Below are positions 25,451 through 37,956 of a DNA stretch of 64,000 bases, one piece after another; position 1 is the first letter of the stretch; every line of letters begins with the position of its first letter. A program made the position numbers and the translations under genes. Source of the stretch: Hyaloscypha bicolor E (lineage: Eukaryota; Ascomycota; Leotiomycetes; Helotiales; Hyaloscyphaceae); the NCBI RefSeq assembly GCF_002865645.1, contig NW_020194560.1:310001-374000 (forward strand). The letters are read 5' to 3'. The notes under the pieces are model-generated. The model was not told the DNA's origin, searched no databases, and saw only the letters and a program-made list of their open reading frames with translations.

Positions 25451-25899
25451 TCTAATACTTTCTGGGAAGTATAGCTATCCTATTTATAGTAATAGTAATA
25501 ATTCTTTAGCTATCCGTTATAGGATAAGCGGTTAATAGAAAAACATATACCTTATACTTTACTGCTTTAGTAAATTTCCTAATATTTAGAACTTTAATCT
25601 TCTATAATTAAATCTAGTATCTTTATATTATCTTCCTAAAGAAAATCAGGGAATTAATCTAGTAAAGCTATAGGAATCCAAGTATTATATTAATATAGTT
25701 TAGATTAAAATTATATAATATAAAATATATATTAGCCTCTCTTTAGTTCTCTAGTATATTTTCGGTAGTAACCCTAAGAATATAATCTTTATATAAATAA
25801 ATCCTTCTTTTCTCTAGTAAGAATAAGAGAGTTACTCTTAATATTAACGGAATACTTATATCTAAAGCTAATCTTCTCTTTATATAATTAGCTTCTATA

Positions 25900-27240
25900 C
25901 CCGAGTTAACTAATATTCTAACCCTTTGCCTACCTTTTCTTATCTTAATAGTAACCTTAATTACTATTCTTGTTTCAGGGGCCTTGCCTTCTATAATATA
26001 AACGAGTATAATTACTATAAGATATACCCGTTTCCCGGCTTCTTTAGTTCTGGGTACTTATATATCTTATAGCCAGATTTATTATAGTTATAGTAAGTCG
26101 GTTTTCCCTGATTTAGGCAAATAATAGTATAGTAATTCTCTTTCTAGTAAGTAAAGCAAGTTATATCCGGTCTTATAGATCCCGATACAGGTACTATATT
26201 AGATCCCGTTACTATACTTTCGCTACTCCGGTTATATAAACCTTATAATAGGAATATACTTCTTTTCTATTTCCTTTTATTATTTCCTTTCTCTTTTCTC
26301 TAATTTTCTTTCTTTTATTAATCCGTTAGCTTATTATTACGTTCTTATTAAGCAGACTAGTTCAAGTTATTCTCGATTCTTATAGCTATAGAAATAAGCT
26401 TCTCCCTTTCTTATAAAGTATTTCCTTAGTAATTAATCTCGTTCCGAATCTCCTGCCTTAAGCTACTAAATAAGTTATTCCGCTTTTATAGTAAACCCGT
26501 ATATCCCAAGTTATCTAATAGGCTATCTAAGTAAGATATAAAGCTTTAGATACTCTAACCTGGCTACTATTTTATATTCTTAAACTTAGTAAGGGTATTA
26601 TTACTATAGTTTTCCGGATCTAAGATAAAATTCTTTATAAACTTAATAAAGGTCTCCTAATCCGTAGTATTAATACCTACCGATTACTCCCTATATTTCC
26701 AGATATCCCTGGCTATATTCTTAAAGCAGGAAGCATAATACGTAATCTTTATTATATCTATAGCCCAGATAATCCTACTATTTTTATACTATTTTAGCTC
26801 TGCCTAATAAAAGAAGTCCTGGGCTTCCTTAATACTCTTTCTCTTATAGGTTAGTAATTCTCGGGTTTTTGGAGCCCTATAAACCAAATATATTGCCGGT
26901 AGTATAATAGGTTCTATAATAAATATCTAAATATTCTTAAGATAGCAAATCTGAGCTTCTAAATCCTCTAGATCCTTCCTCTATTATATCTCTGCTTCTA
27001 ACTTAGTAATATGATAACGAGCCGCCGCCAGCTTCTCCGTTATTATTATCCTGCTAGCTAGTTCTGGGAATATCTAAGTTCTACTTCCTTCTCCTAATTA
27101 GGCGGTAGCTAGAGTGGCTGACTAGGCGCTTCCCTAGGTATCCGACTGGGTTACTCTAGTAATAGTAGAGGCGCTTCTTCTAGTTAATACTCTAGCCATT
27201 AGTAGTTTTGTCTATTAATGGCTTGACTATCTCGTAATAA
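25900..27240 (-). pseudogene. Gypsy C gag with zinc knuckle
   Basis: At 26158-26117 the minus strand reads a CCHC knuckle, C-x2-C-x4-H-x4-C, in which the second Cys and the His are both Tyr (TGC to TAC, CAC to TAC) and one TAG is present. This fixes the end of gag. Upstream (to about 27240) is the capsid region, in which long runs remain readable. The pattern is a textbook case of RIP on a nucleocapsid motif. Confidence 0.75.
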
Positions 27241-27270
27241 ACTGCTCCCCGAAGGTTAGATTAATTAGAA

Positions 27271-27573
27271 TATAAGATATATAATAGTAGGGTAATATAT
27301 AAGTAGTCAAGGTAAGTAAGCTATAGAGTAATACTTGTAAGTATAACTAATTCCAAGAATTAATTCTAATAAGAGACTAATTAATGCCCCTTCCAAAGCT
27401 AGGAGTATCTCCCTATATATTCCCTAGTACTTAGCCAGGTATATAAAGCCCTTTACTTAATTAGGAAATCCTATATAATCTATATAATTCCAATTACAAG
27501 CTATACCCAAAATAGGAAACTAGATCTATAATATCTAATACCTGTCCATACGCTATTACGTATATCTATTATA
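27271..27573 (-). repeat. Gypsy C 5' LTR
   Basis: A 303-bp LTR running from TATAAGATATATAATAG to CTATTATA, directly followed by the duplicated CTTAG. It is the more RIP-mutated of the pair. Confidence 0.9.
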
Positions 27574-27578
27574 CTTAG

Positions 27579-28640
27579 TTAGTATATTATATATTCTTAC
27601 TTCTATATAAAAAGAATTTCTTTTATATAGAACCCTTTCTCTAATTAAGATATTATTTTATTACTAGAAACTAATTACTTTTTTAAAAAGCTAGTATAAT
27701 TTACTAATTCTTATTATTAATTTATTTCTTACTATTAAATATTATTTAAATAATTCCTATATTCTTAATACTAATTTGAAATACCTAATCTTTTTATATT
27801 CTATATTAATTTTAATATTAACTATTTCAAACTCAATAATAGTACTATAAACTTTATTTATATTATCTTATAGTTCTTCTTTTTATATATTCTAATATTT
27901 TTAGTATTATTTTTATAAATATAGATATTACTTTAAAATTCTAACTAACTAAATAGTTTTATACTATATAAAGTTGACTTTAATAAATACTAAATAAATA
28001 TAATTAGCTTTTGGAAAAGATATGAATTAGTTTTAAAAGAAGTAATATTTTATTCTAAGTTATTTCTTAATTCTATTATTCTAACTTCTTTTCTATTAAT
28101 ATTTACTTTATATTTTCCTAATATTTTTAATATATTTATATATCTTATTTTTTATATATATCTTATATTATTTCCTTTCTTTTATATTATTTTTTAAGTT
28201 AATAGAGATATCTCTAAATAAATAGGGAATTAGAATATATCTATATTATGAAATTTTTATTATTTTCTTTTATATTCTAATACTTTAGATATTATTATTA
28301 TATTTATATTTCTATTATATTATTTTCTTATTTCCCTATTATTATTATTTAGTTTAATTTACCTTAATTATTTCCTTAATTATATTTTCTTAGATATATA
28401 TATTTGTATTCTTTTCTATAATAAAAGCTTAATTTTATATTTTACTTTCTATAATTATTTCTAATTTATAATTATATTATCTTAAATATACTTAATTATT
28501 ATATTTACTTTCCCTATTATATATATTATTATTTTAGCTTTATTTTCTTATTAAGAAGAAAGAAAAACTCAAATATATATAATATTTTTATATAATTCAA
28601 GTTTATTCTAATTTATTCTTTATTTTAGAATATATTTAAA
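27579..28640 (+). other. Element A spacer, second part
   Basis: About 1 kb of extremely AT-rich sequence, collinear with B (about 42740-43790). No frame or motif is visible. The plus strand is pyrimidine-rich (TTATTTTCTTATTT-like), unlike the purine-rich coding regions on either side. It may be a 3' UTR or promoter for the second ORF; this is inference. Confidence 0.5.
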
Positions 28641-29352
28641 AGAAATTCTTATAATTTCGAGAACCTTTAATTTTATAACTTATAACTATTATACTAATAA
28701 TACTTTTATAATTTATTAAAAATAATAAAATAGCCAAAGAATAGATTTCTTAAGTTAGTAAAGTATAGTAGCTAGTTCTTATAAGCCATAATATTATTAA
28801 AAGCCTATAGATTAATAGTATTAAAGTTTAGAGTATTAAAGAAGCTTAAGTAGTTATAAAAGGCTTATTAATACTAGAAAAAATAGCTATAATTACCGAA
28901 TTTAATATAAATATCCTAAATAAGCTAAGTAATATATATAATAAGCTTTTAAAGTAAAAAACCTTTATTAGAAATAGAATTAGACTAGGATTAACTAAGG
29001 AGAAGCTAAAGAACTACTAAGCTAATAATAGGGAATTCGAGAATATTATTAAAGGCATTTCTAAAAGTAAATAAAAGAAGCTTAATAAGATTAAAACTAT
29101 AGTAAATAGTTTTAATATTAAGAGTTAGAAGAGAATTATATTATATAGTAAAGCTTTTAGCTAATATATTAATAATATCTATAATAATCTTAGTAAAAAT
29201 ATTTATAAGAAGTTATACTTTTCTTTAAAATAAAAGCTTTAGTATATAAAGCTATTTAGTTAATTAATAAAGCTATTTTAAAGTATATTAAAAACAAGAA
29301 ATATTAAAATACTAGTATATTTATTAAATTAAATATTACTAAGGTACTTAAA

Positions 29353-29492
29353 TATTGCAGTAAATGCGGGTATAAGTAGTATATATTTAATAAAGGGAGG
29401 AAAGGAGGTATGGTACGGGTGGCCAGAGCTTAAATACAGTGAATGTGGTCACGTGGGCCTGCACGTGACTGGAGCACAGTTGCCATGCAATA
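29353..29492. mobile_element. MITE-like element, copy 2 (well preserved)
   Basis: A 140-bp insertion with 7-bp terminal inverted repeats TATTGCA/TGCAATA. It is flanked by TTAAA (29348-29352 and 29493-29497); the duplication could be read as 8 bp, TTAAATAT. B has the empty site at 42057-42064. Its centre is a CACGTG dyad, GTCACGTG-n6-CACGTGAC. It is conspicuously GC-richer than its surroundings and keeps CpA/TpG, so it escaped RIP. No ORF. A degraded relative lies at 2506-2657. Confidence 0.8.
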
Positions 29493-30621
29493 TTAAATAT
29501 ACTGAAGCTATTTCGAAATATAGAGAATTAGAGTTTAAGCTACTATTAGCTAATAATCTTAAGGCTAGATAATATATCTTTAATACTTTCGAAATTCTAA
29601 TTAAGGAAGTTTATAATAATAAGTCTTTTCTTGTTTTTTAAGATAAGCTTAAAAAATAGGCCCTTATTATAATTTCAGCTTTAATTTAATTAAATCTAGC
29701 TAAAAAAAAATAAAACTAATTTAATAAAGCCTAGTAAGAAAACTACTAATAAAGCTAGCGGAACTAGTATAATTAGATAAGAAAAACCTAATAAGAATAA
29801 AAAGTAAGCTAAGCCTAAGACTTCTAATAAATAGTAAAGATCTAAGTACTAAATTAAGTATAAGATTAATAAAATAAAGGAAAATAAAAAGAAATTCTTT
29901 ATTCTAAAAAAAAAGATATTATTAAAAAAGACTCCTATAATTATATCCAGAACTAAAAAATAAAAGACTAAGAATATTAAGTCCGGAGAATTTAATAAAG
30001 GCATTTAGTATACCTATAAGATACTAGCTAAATAGAAATTAATACTTGCTTAGTAAAATAAATATACTTTTAAGGAAATATATAGTAGTATTTTAGGACT
30101 TATTTATAAGCAAGAATACTATAGAATTAATAATAGATTTCTTAAAGCTTTTTATATAATATATACTTAGTAATTTACTAATACTTTTTCTATTAATATA
30201 TAAGAGATTAAAAATATTCTAAAGCTAGTTACTAAGATCTATAAAATTACTAAAAGCAAGAAGCATATTTCTATTACTTGAGTTAATAAGAAAATACGAG
30301 ATTTCTTTTTTAAGAATTTGGAAATTAAGAAATATAAATATAAGTACTATATTTCTAATTAATTCCGCCCAAATTTATAACTCTAATTTAATAATATAAT
30401 TCCTATTTCTAAGTCTAGTATTACTAATCTAGATACTAATAGCCATATTTATAAGAAGAATTACCTAAAATAAATTAAGAAGCTTAGTATTCGAGAACTC
30501 TTAATAAAAGAAATAGAAATACTATAGTTCTATTTCCGAAAAAATAATATATTAATATATAAAGATCTTAATAATAGCTACTTTACTTTAGCCTCTTAAC
30601 TTTTAATAATAGATCTATTAA

Positions 30622-30918
30622 TATTAGTATAGCTATTCCTTTAAAAGCCACGTGTATAATTACGGGATACGGGATACGAGATATAGGCAATGGGATATAA
30701 GTAATAGGATATAAGATACGAGATATAATTATATAATCTCGTATCTCATTAGTAACTCGACTAGTAAACTAGACTCTTTTAGGCTTAGTAGATTTAGGGA
30801 TTACATATTAATACTATAATACTATAATCCCTACTTCTAAATAATAACTTTACTAACCTTATATGAATAGCACTTCTATGCCTATATAATAGTACTATAT
30901 ATTACTAGTAAACTAATA
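30622..30918 (+). repeat. Copia-2 5' LTR
   Basis: A 297-bp LTR containing a CACGTG motif at about 30649 and a block of degenerate tandem ACGGGATAC/GGGATATA repeats (about 30660-30735). Confidence 0.9.
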
Positions 30919-31038
30919 CTAATTAGTTTATATTTAGATTAGAATAAAATCTATTTATATATATAAATTAGAAAGAATTAAGTTATACTTACCTAAGATT
31001 TAGTTACTTAGGGGCAAAGCTATTATTCTAATTAAAGA

Positions 31039-31201
31039 GGAAATAACTATTAATTCTATTACTTATAATTCGGTTATATAGGCAGGAAAAATACTTAATC
31101 TTACTAAAGTCTAATTATACTATATTAAAGAAGGAAATATCTATTAGTCCTATTACCTATAATTCGGTTATATAGGCAGGAAAGATACTTGATCTTGCTA
31201 A
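31039..31201 (+). repeat. 94-bp tandem duplication in the Copia-2 leader
   Basis: Two copies at a 94-bp spacing share CTATTACTTATAATTCGG / CTATTACCTATAATTCGG and TATATAGGCAGGAAA. Leader duplications in LTR elements usually arise from template slippage during reverse transcription. The 63-codon open stretch at 31189-31380 overlaps the second unit and is fortuitous. Confidence 0.7.
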
Positions 31202-31559
31202 GTACTAAAATAGTTAGTTATTTAACTATCCTATTCTATTCCTATTTAACTCCTATAAAATCCTCTCAAAAATTACCTTCTTTTAAATCCCTAGGGCTTT
31301 TAAGCTTCAGAATTATTAAGTCCTCCCGAAATCTCGATATTTCATTCCTTAAATTTCACTTCCTAAATTTCTTATTATAAACGAAATTTTTACCTTAAAT
31401 ATAATATCTTCTATAAATTACCTATTTTATAAACTACTCTTCTCTTTATAAATCTACTTTTCTTATAAACTACTATACCTCGAACTAGATATAAGCCTAT
31501 AAAATATATAATAGTAGAATATATTATAGTAAATAATTCCTTTATTAGATCTATCTAAT

Positions 31560-33300
31560 CCGATTACTTTATAAATAATAATAATTTCAAGGAATTAGTA
31601 AAAAAATAAAGATATAAGATTAACCTAAATTTTACTAATATAAATGAGATAACTAAGTTCTTAGATACTAAGCTATTTTAATATATTCTCTATAAAATAG
31701 TTAATAATAACCTTTGGGAGCTATTTAGGTATAATTTTAAGGACTTTACTTATTAAGGGAACTTTAATAAATTCGAACTTCGGGAAATACTATATCTATA
31801 TAAGATCTTTTAGTATAGTAATATATTTATATAATAGAATAATAATATTAATACTATTACAAATACTTTATATATTATTATAAAAAAAAATATATATAAT
31901 TAAATAAGGATATATTAATAGCCAGACCAGACCTTATTAAGGAACTAATTCTATTAGGCTTTATTACTTTTATAAAAAACAAGTACCTAGAATTAATTAT
32001 CTTTAATATTCCTATACTATTACTTTCTCTATTACTATATCCTATATCTTTACTAGATTTATATACTAGTACGAAAGCTCTAGAAGCAAATAGTATATTC
32101 TTACTAGTCTTACTATTACTACTATAACTATATCTAAATAACTCTCAATTTCCTTTAATTATAAGACTTATTAGGGAAGTTGCCAAGATTTATACTAAAA
32201 AGTAAAAATATAATAAATCTAATAGTAATTTTAACTATAAACTTACTATTTTCCTTAATATTTACTAATATATAAAGCTTTTATAAAAGATACTAATACG
32301 AGCTTTTCCTACTATACTAAAGAAACTAGCTTAAGACTACTTCTATAGTAACTAGCTCTTTTAATATATATATAAAAAGGCTTATACTAATATCTATAGT
32401 TTCTTTAAAGGCCCTAAATTCAAATATCGAAATTTAGATAAGTAAAACACTACTATATTAGCTTCTATAATAACTAAATTTCCGGAAAAGATAATATTTA
32501 AAACTATTTAATTACTAATTAATAAACTATATTAACTATAATATAGTCTTATACCTAACTTGCAAAATACTAAATTCCTTTATAATAAAATTATTACCTC
32601 TTACTAAGGCTCCCGGGCATATAAATACGTAATCTCAGATCCTCTTATAAATCTTAGCTAGCTTATTAATAAGCTCTAGTTATCTATTACTATATATAAG
32701 AGTAAATAATAAGCTAATCCCGAAATCTTCTTTACTAATTAATAATATTACTCTCAAAACCCTCTAAGCTATTATTTCTTCGGAAATTATTAATACGGAC
32801 CTAGCTATAACTTCGGAACTTAAAACAACTACTTTAAATCCCGTAATTATAATAATTATACCCTAAAGTTATATTTTATATATAAGAAACCCGAATACTA
32901 CTTATAGAAGCATATACCAGAAAAATAAGAGGCTAAGAAGACTTAATTTAGGAATAGAAATATTTATTAATTCAGATCCCGGAATACTCGTAACTTTAAT
33001 AAATACTTTAGTAGTATTTATATATAGTATATTACTAAAGCTAAAGGCAAAAAGGATAATAAAAATAGTAAAAACAAACTAGTAAATAATGCTTTTAAGG
33101 CTTTATTAGCAGAAATAAATAAAGAAAAGAAATATTACCCAGATTTCTATTTTACTTTAGTTAAGAACTTTTTAGCTATTCTTACTACTCTTGCTTTACT
33201 AATAACTATAACTAATACTCTTATAAATAACCTTATTTCTCTTTTCCTTATATATTAGATAATAAGCGAAAATTATGCCTTAGAGCTTATTAAACCCTTA
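31560..33300 (+). pseudogene. Copia-2 gag, RIP-degraded
   Basis: This lies between the leader and the protease motif. Long stretches read with RIP-type stops only. The same region is found in Copia-0 (to 2394), Copia-1 (6150-7900, minus) and the fragment at 39331-39497. I see no clean CCHC knuckle. Confidence 0.55.
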
Positions 33301-33339
33301 ATAAAAGATACTCAGACTTTTATAATTAATAGTATATTA

Positions 33340-36300
33340 AGATATAATACTTACTACTTTTATGGAGTTATAATTAATACCGGAGCCTCTAGATACTTAA
33401 TTACTAGTTCTAACTAATTCCAAGCTCTCTAGTAAACTAATAATAGTATTAAACTTAATAAAACTACTAAAGATCAAGTTAATATCTAGTTTAGTATTAG
33501 ATCTATATCTTCTATTAGATCTATAATAGTAAGTATACTAATTAGGCAAGTATAATTTCATATTATACTTTTAAAAACTCTATTTTTGCTTAGCTTAGCT
33601 AATATAGATAAGCTAGGGATCTATTTTAATAATTTTACTAATTATCTTATTATTTTTACTAGAAAATACATACTTATAATATAATATTTCAGATACTCTT
33701 TCCTACTTTAAAATACTATATTATAAGGCTTTATTTCCGAATTCTTTACTTATAATTCTTACTTTCTTATAAAAGTCAAATTATAATATCTATACTATTA
33801 TTTTAGTTATCTATCTATTAGTAAGCTCCGAAACGTACTAGAACGAGCAGGCTATAATATTAATATAGAAGCCCTTAAGTACCTTACGAAATACTATAAG
33901 TAATACCAGAAATATAGCTAATTACTTAAATAATTCAAGTTTAATTTAAGAAATAATATTAGCTTTAATTACTCTATTATTATTAATATTTTTTATATTT
34001 CCGGTAAGCCTATACTTTATATTATTAATAAAGGCACTTAATATTAAGCTAGCTAATAGCTCTAGAATATTAGTATAATATATACCTGAGGTATACTCAA
34101 GTAATACTAGATTAATAACTATTTAGGCCCTCCTAATTAGATTATAGCAGATGCCAGAAAGTAGTTTACTAGTAAGAAGTTTACTTAGCTTATAAATACT
34201 ATAGGAACTAAGGTCAAGATTATTCCTATAAAAGCTTATAACTTTATTGGAATTATAGAATATTACTATAGCCTAATCTAATATGCCTATCTTATTATTA
34301 TAGCCAAAGTTAATAGAATTAATAAGGATACTATTCTTTAAATAGCTTTTAAGGCTATTAATAACTTCGCAAGACCTAATAGTATTATCCTAACCCTTTT
34401 GGTTTATAATACTTTATCTCAAATAACCAAATATAATACCTTATTACTTACTATATTATAGTAATTAGTAATACTCAAGAAAGCAATAATAGAAATTCAG
34501 AAGCTTTGAGCTAGATATTAAATTACGAATACTTTAAATACCCGAAATAGTTCTAGTACTACTAATATTTACGAACTACTCCTAAATTCGAATGTTTTTA
34601 TTTAGTATAAAGGAAATACTAGTTAATCTAGTAATTAGAATAGATTATATAAGCTAGTAGCTATTAATAGAGAGAACTATATACTAGCTTTATTATATAG
34701 TAATACTACCTTCCGTTTAACCTCTATAAAGCCCTTTTATATAGGAAATATTAAGGTTATTACTAATAGCCCCAAACCTAAACCTGTTTCCGAATCTAAT
34801 AGTAAGGCCAAAGATAATACAAGTATAATTCCTCCTACTATTCCTGCTATTCTACTAAAGTATAACAGAAAACATTCTTGTAAGACCCCGGATATTATAG
34901 TATTTCTATAAAATAATGAATTATATAAGAATTCCCGTTAAGTTAAAATTACTAACCTTCTAGAAAAAAGCATATTTAAGATTATTCCCAGATTTCAGGT
35001 ACTAAAGAAAATATATATTTTTAACTCCCGGTTTATTAATAAGATCAAGAATAAGGATATAAAGAAAGAGCTTAAGAAATCGAGACTAGTTATTTAAGCC
35101 TATAATAATAGTAAGAAATATATAATATTAATATAATTACCTACTATTTAATATATTAGCTAGAGAATTATTCTTAGTATTACTACTATAATAATAAATA
35201 CTACAGAATTATATTTGCGTAATATTTTATAAGCTTATATCTAATTAATAACCTTACTTAATTATAATTTCTATATTAATTTACCCTATAAGCTTACTAG
35301 AGAGCTAAATCTAAAAAACAATTCTGTTCTAAAGGTTATAAAACTACTATATAATATACTAGAAGCTAGAAATTACTAGTTTAAGACTTACTATTCCTAC
35401 TATATTAATAAGCTTTCTATAAAATAGTTAACTTATAACTCTTGCCTCTTCTATAATAAGTAATCCTTCGGAATTGTCGGCCTTTAAACTAATAATACCT
35501 TATTTATTAGAACTAACGATTTTGCGAAAGTAAAGTAACTAAAGCTTTATAAGGCTAAGTTCTTGGCTAAGAAGTATAAATGCCTTACTATTAACTATAA
35601 TCTCAAGTTTAATAAAGGTATTATTCATGCGAATATTACTAGAATTACTCTTATATAAGAATACTAGTATAAAAACCTCCGAACTATTTCTATAAAAAAT
35701 ACTACTATTATAAGTAATAAGGGCACTATTTATTAAGATCTTTCTATTAAGGACTAATATATTACCTAATACGCTAGAGAAGCATATATTATATTAGTCT
35801 ATTAACCAGAAGCTTTATATAACCTATTAATTACTACTTAAGCTATTAAATCCTCGGAAACTAATATAAAAACACTTAATAAGTGTGTTTAATAGCAAAT
35901 TAAGAATACTGCCAAAGGACTGAGATTCGTGAAACTAGTAAAGGAATTCTTATATTTAATTATTTTTACAAATGCTTTATTTATAAATAATAGAAATCTC
36001 TTCTTCTAAATCGGATATATTCTAGTTCTAGTAAACGGAACTAGACATACTAATATTATTTACTAGTTCTCTATTAAATATAAGAGAGTTACTAGAAGTA
36101 TTCTAGCTTTAGAACTCTATAGTATAGCTTACGGCTTTAATATAGGCACTTTAGTTAAATCTATAATTAATAGAGTATTAGAAATAGAACTACTACTAGT
36201 AGTCTATATAAATTCGAAGTTATTATATAAATACCTTATTAAATTAGGAACTACTCGAGAAAAGCATCTAATAATTAATATAATATACTTCCGCCAGGTA

Positions 36301-36420
36301 TATAAATAATAAGAGATTATAGAAGTCAAATAGATTAAGGGGAAATTAAATCCTGCTAATTTCATAATGAAATCGAAGCTAATAAATGCCCTCAAGTACC
36401 TAATTAATACAAATACTATA
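33340..36420 (+). pseudogene. Copia-2 pol (protease, integrase, RT, RNase H), RIP-degraded
   Basis: The protease signature is at 33376-33390 and reads NTGAS (DTGAS with Asp to Asn). The integrase core is about 33960-34450. RT runs from about 34980, with the fingers/palm block around 35280-35420 and the YVDD-equivalent as TNN near 35491 (both Asp lost). RNase H spans about 35880-36420: TNALFINNRNLF, then SELYG-like ALELYSIAYGF and VYINSKLLYKYLIKLGTT, as in other fungal Copia elements. No catalytic triad is intact. Confidence 0.75.
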
Positions 36421-36502
36421 TAATTAGATATAGAGGAATAGGTCGAGCGTAAATAGGGCGGGAAATAGATATATGAGATAGGAGAATATTATAGGAAGTA
36501 AA

Positions 36503-36538
36503 GTCATATATAAAAGGCTGCGGCCTTTAGTATATAAC
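36503..36538. repeat. 36-nt near-palindrome in the Copia-2 3' region
   Basis: The least mutated copy of the unit: its centre reads AAAGGCTGCGGCCTTT instead of the AAAGGCTATAGCCTTT seen elsewhere. It shows the original GC-rich core. It is followed by TAACTAAAACCTTA, which also follows the unit in family-A LTRs. Confidence 0.8.
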
Positions 36539-36660
36539 TAAAACCTTAGAAGCAATATAAATATATAGAGCGTTTGGGAAATCTAATACTAGGCCGGATT
36601 AGGGAATTTGCATATAATTAGAAGGAAATACTATTTTTCGTATTTTTAGAGAGTTTCTAG

Positions 36661-36957
36661 TATTAGTATAGCTATTTCTTTAGGAGTCACGTGCGTAGTT
36701 ACGGGATACGGGATACGGGATATAGGTAATGAGATATGGGTAATAGGATATGGGATACGGGACATAGTTATGTGACCTCGCGTCCTATTAGTAACTCGAC
36801 TAGTAGACTAGATTCTTTTAGGCTTAGCAGATTTAGGAATCACATATTAATACTATAATACTATAATTCTTACTTTTAAATAATAACTTTACTAATCTTA
36901 TATAAATAGTACTTTTATACTTATATAATAGTACTATATATTCCTAGTAAACTAATA
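36661..36957 (+). repeat. Copia-2 3' LTR
   Basis: A 297-bp LTR less mutated than the 5' LTR. It has a CACGTG motif at about 36688 and repeated ACGGGATAC units (36698-36766). It is followed by the ATTAA duplication. Confidence 0.9.
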
Positions 36958-37956
36958 ATTAATATAGCTCGGATTTTACGAGATATTAAATAAATATCCT
37001 ATTTACCTAATTACTTATTCTTAGCTAGCTAAATACTTTATTCCTAGAAATATTAATTATAATTAGTATAAAGATAATACTAAAGATCTGGCTATTACTA
37101 AAGCTTTAAGTAACGAATTCTACCTTAGTAAAAAGTATTAGAATATTAGCTATATTTTTCTTATAATTATAAGAAGACTATTACCTTTAGTAAGAAATTC
37201 TTTAAAAACATTAATTACTTCTTTATTTCTAATAAATTTGAGCCAGAAGTAGCTAAGAAATTAAGCGAGTATTTATTAAAGATAATAGAAAAAAAGACTT
37301 CGAATATAGTCTATTTAACTAGATAAATAAATGCCTTTAGCTAGGTAATCTATAAGTCTGAAATTATAGGAAAGTATTAATTCTCGAATAATATATAAGT
37401 TAAAGAATAGCTTAATAATAATTTATTACTTAATAGGCCTTTTATTATAGTTCTAATAAGTCTAGTTATTATTAAGAATAAAATATATAAAAATAGAGTT
37501 TCCTATAAAATTATTAAAGCCCCTTAGCTAGAGCTTTTCTCTTTTATTAAAGATTAATTTAAGAATATTATAAATAATACGAAATTCAAAGAAGCTATTT
37601 ATTTAGAGTATATTAGTATAATTTATAATATAATTTATTATAATAAGCTTCCTTAATATCCTATTATAAAGGCGGAAATTAAGTAATAATTAAAGGCAAA
37701 TACTAATTAATATAGAGAACTATATTAAATTTAATATAAGAATATAGCTAAGCGAGTTTGGATTACCTTTAAGCAAGTTTGGAAGTATAAAATAAGACTA
37801 TTTAAGAGTAATAAGTCTTATTTTAGGTATATAGGAAAGAAATTAGATTAATTAATAAAAAAGAATCCTGAATATTTTATTATTTCGGACTCTAAGTAGG
37901 ATTTTTCTATTATTTTTAGTACTTAGGAAATAAGTATAAATAAATAAGGGGTCGGA

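Larger units (their letters stand above)
20581..27573 (-). mobile_element. Gypsy C, chromodomain LTR retrotransposon (chromovirus)
   Basis: A 6993-bp element between CTTAG duplications (20576-20580 and 27574-27578), with 303-bp LTRs at 20581-20883 and 27271-27573. B shows the unoccupied site near 43792-43796. Minus-strand order: gag with zinc knuckle, RT (24891-24902 YLDN), integrase (DFITGLPPS near 23300-23330), chromodomain, purine-rich tract AGAGGAGGAG next to the 3' LTR. It is RIP-mutated but milder than A: CpA is still common in the left LTR and adjoining internal sequence. Chromodomain Gypsy elements tend to integrate into heterochromatin, which fits this location. Confidence 0.9.
30622..36957 (+). 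mobile_element. Copia-2, Ty1/Copia LTR retrotransposon
   Basis: A 6336-bp element with 297-bp LTRs at 30622-30918 and 36661-36957, flanked by ATTAA (30617-30621 and 36958-36962). B carries the single uninterrupted ATTAA (reverse complement at 40918-40922). Internal order is leader, gag, protease (33376), integrase, RT, RNase H, as in Copia. The LTR ends TATTAG/CTAATA are RIP versions of TGTTAG/CTAACA. It is the best preserved of the three Copia copies, but all frames are broken. Confidence 0.9.
28640..37956 (+). pseudogene. Second coding region of element A (ORF2), function unknown
   Basis: Downstream of pol lies a second region that reads like a gene. It is collinear with B 39923-42760 and interrupted here by the MITE-like element and Copia-2. 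Long frames with only Trp/Gln/Arg-type stops give charged, helical-looking protein, for example RIRLGLTKEKLKNY near 28980-29020 and TKSKKHISITWVNKKIRDFF near 30245-30310. After Copia-2 the frame continues (KFFKNINYFFISN near 37200, FKQVWKYKIRLF near 37770) and ends shortly before the 3' LTR. Roughly 1000 or more codons in total. I see no transmembrane segment, zinc finger or envelope hallmark and cannot assign a family. Confidence 0.5.

Noticed and set aside
31189..31380. 63-codon plus-strand ORF
   Set aside because: It lies in the Copia-2 leader upstream of gag and overlaps a tandem duplication. Fortuitous.
36204..36395. 63-codon minus-strand ORF
   Set aside because: Antisense shadow of the Copia-2 RNase H region.
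28640..37956. ORF2 as an envelope gene or tyrosine recombinase
   Set aside because: No membrane segments, signal peptide or recombinase motif could be seen in the degraded frames. Left unassigned.
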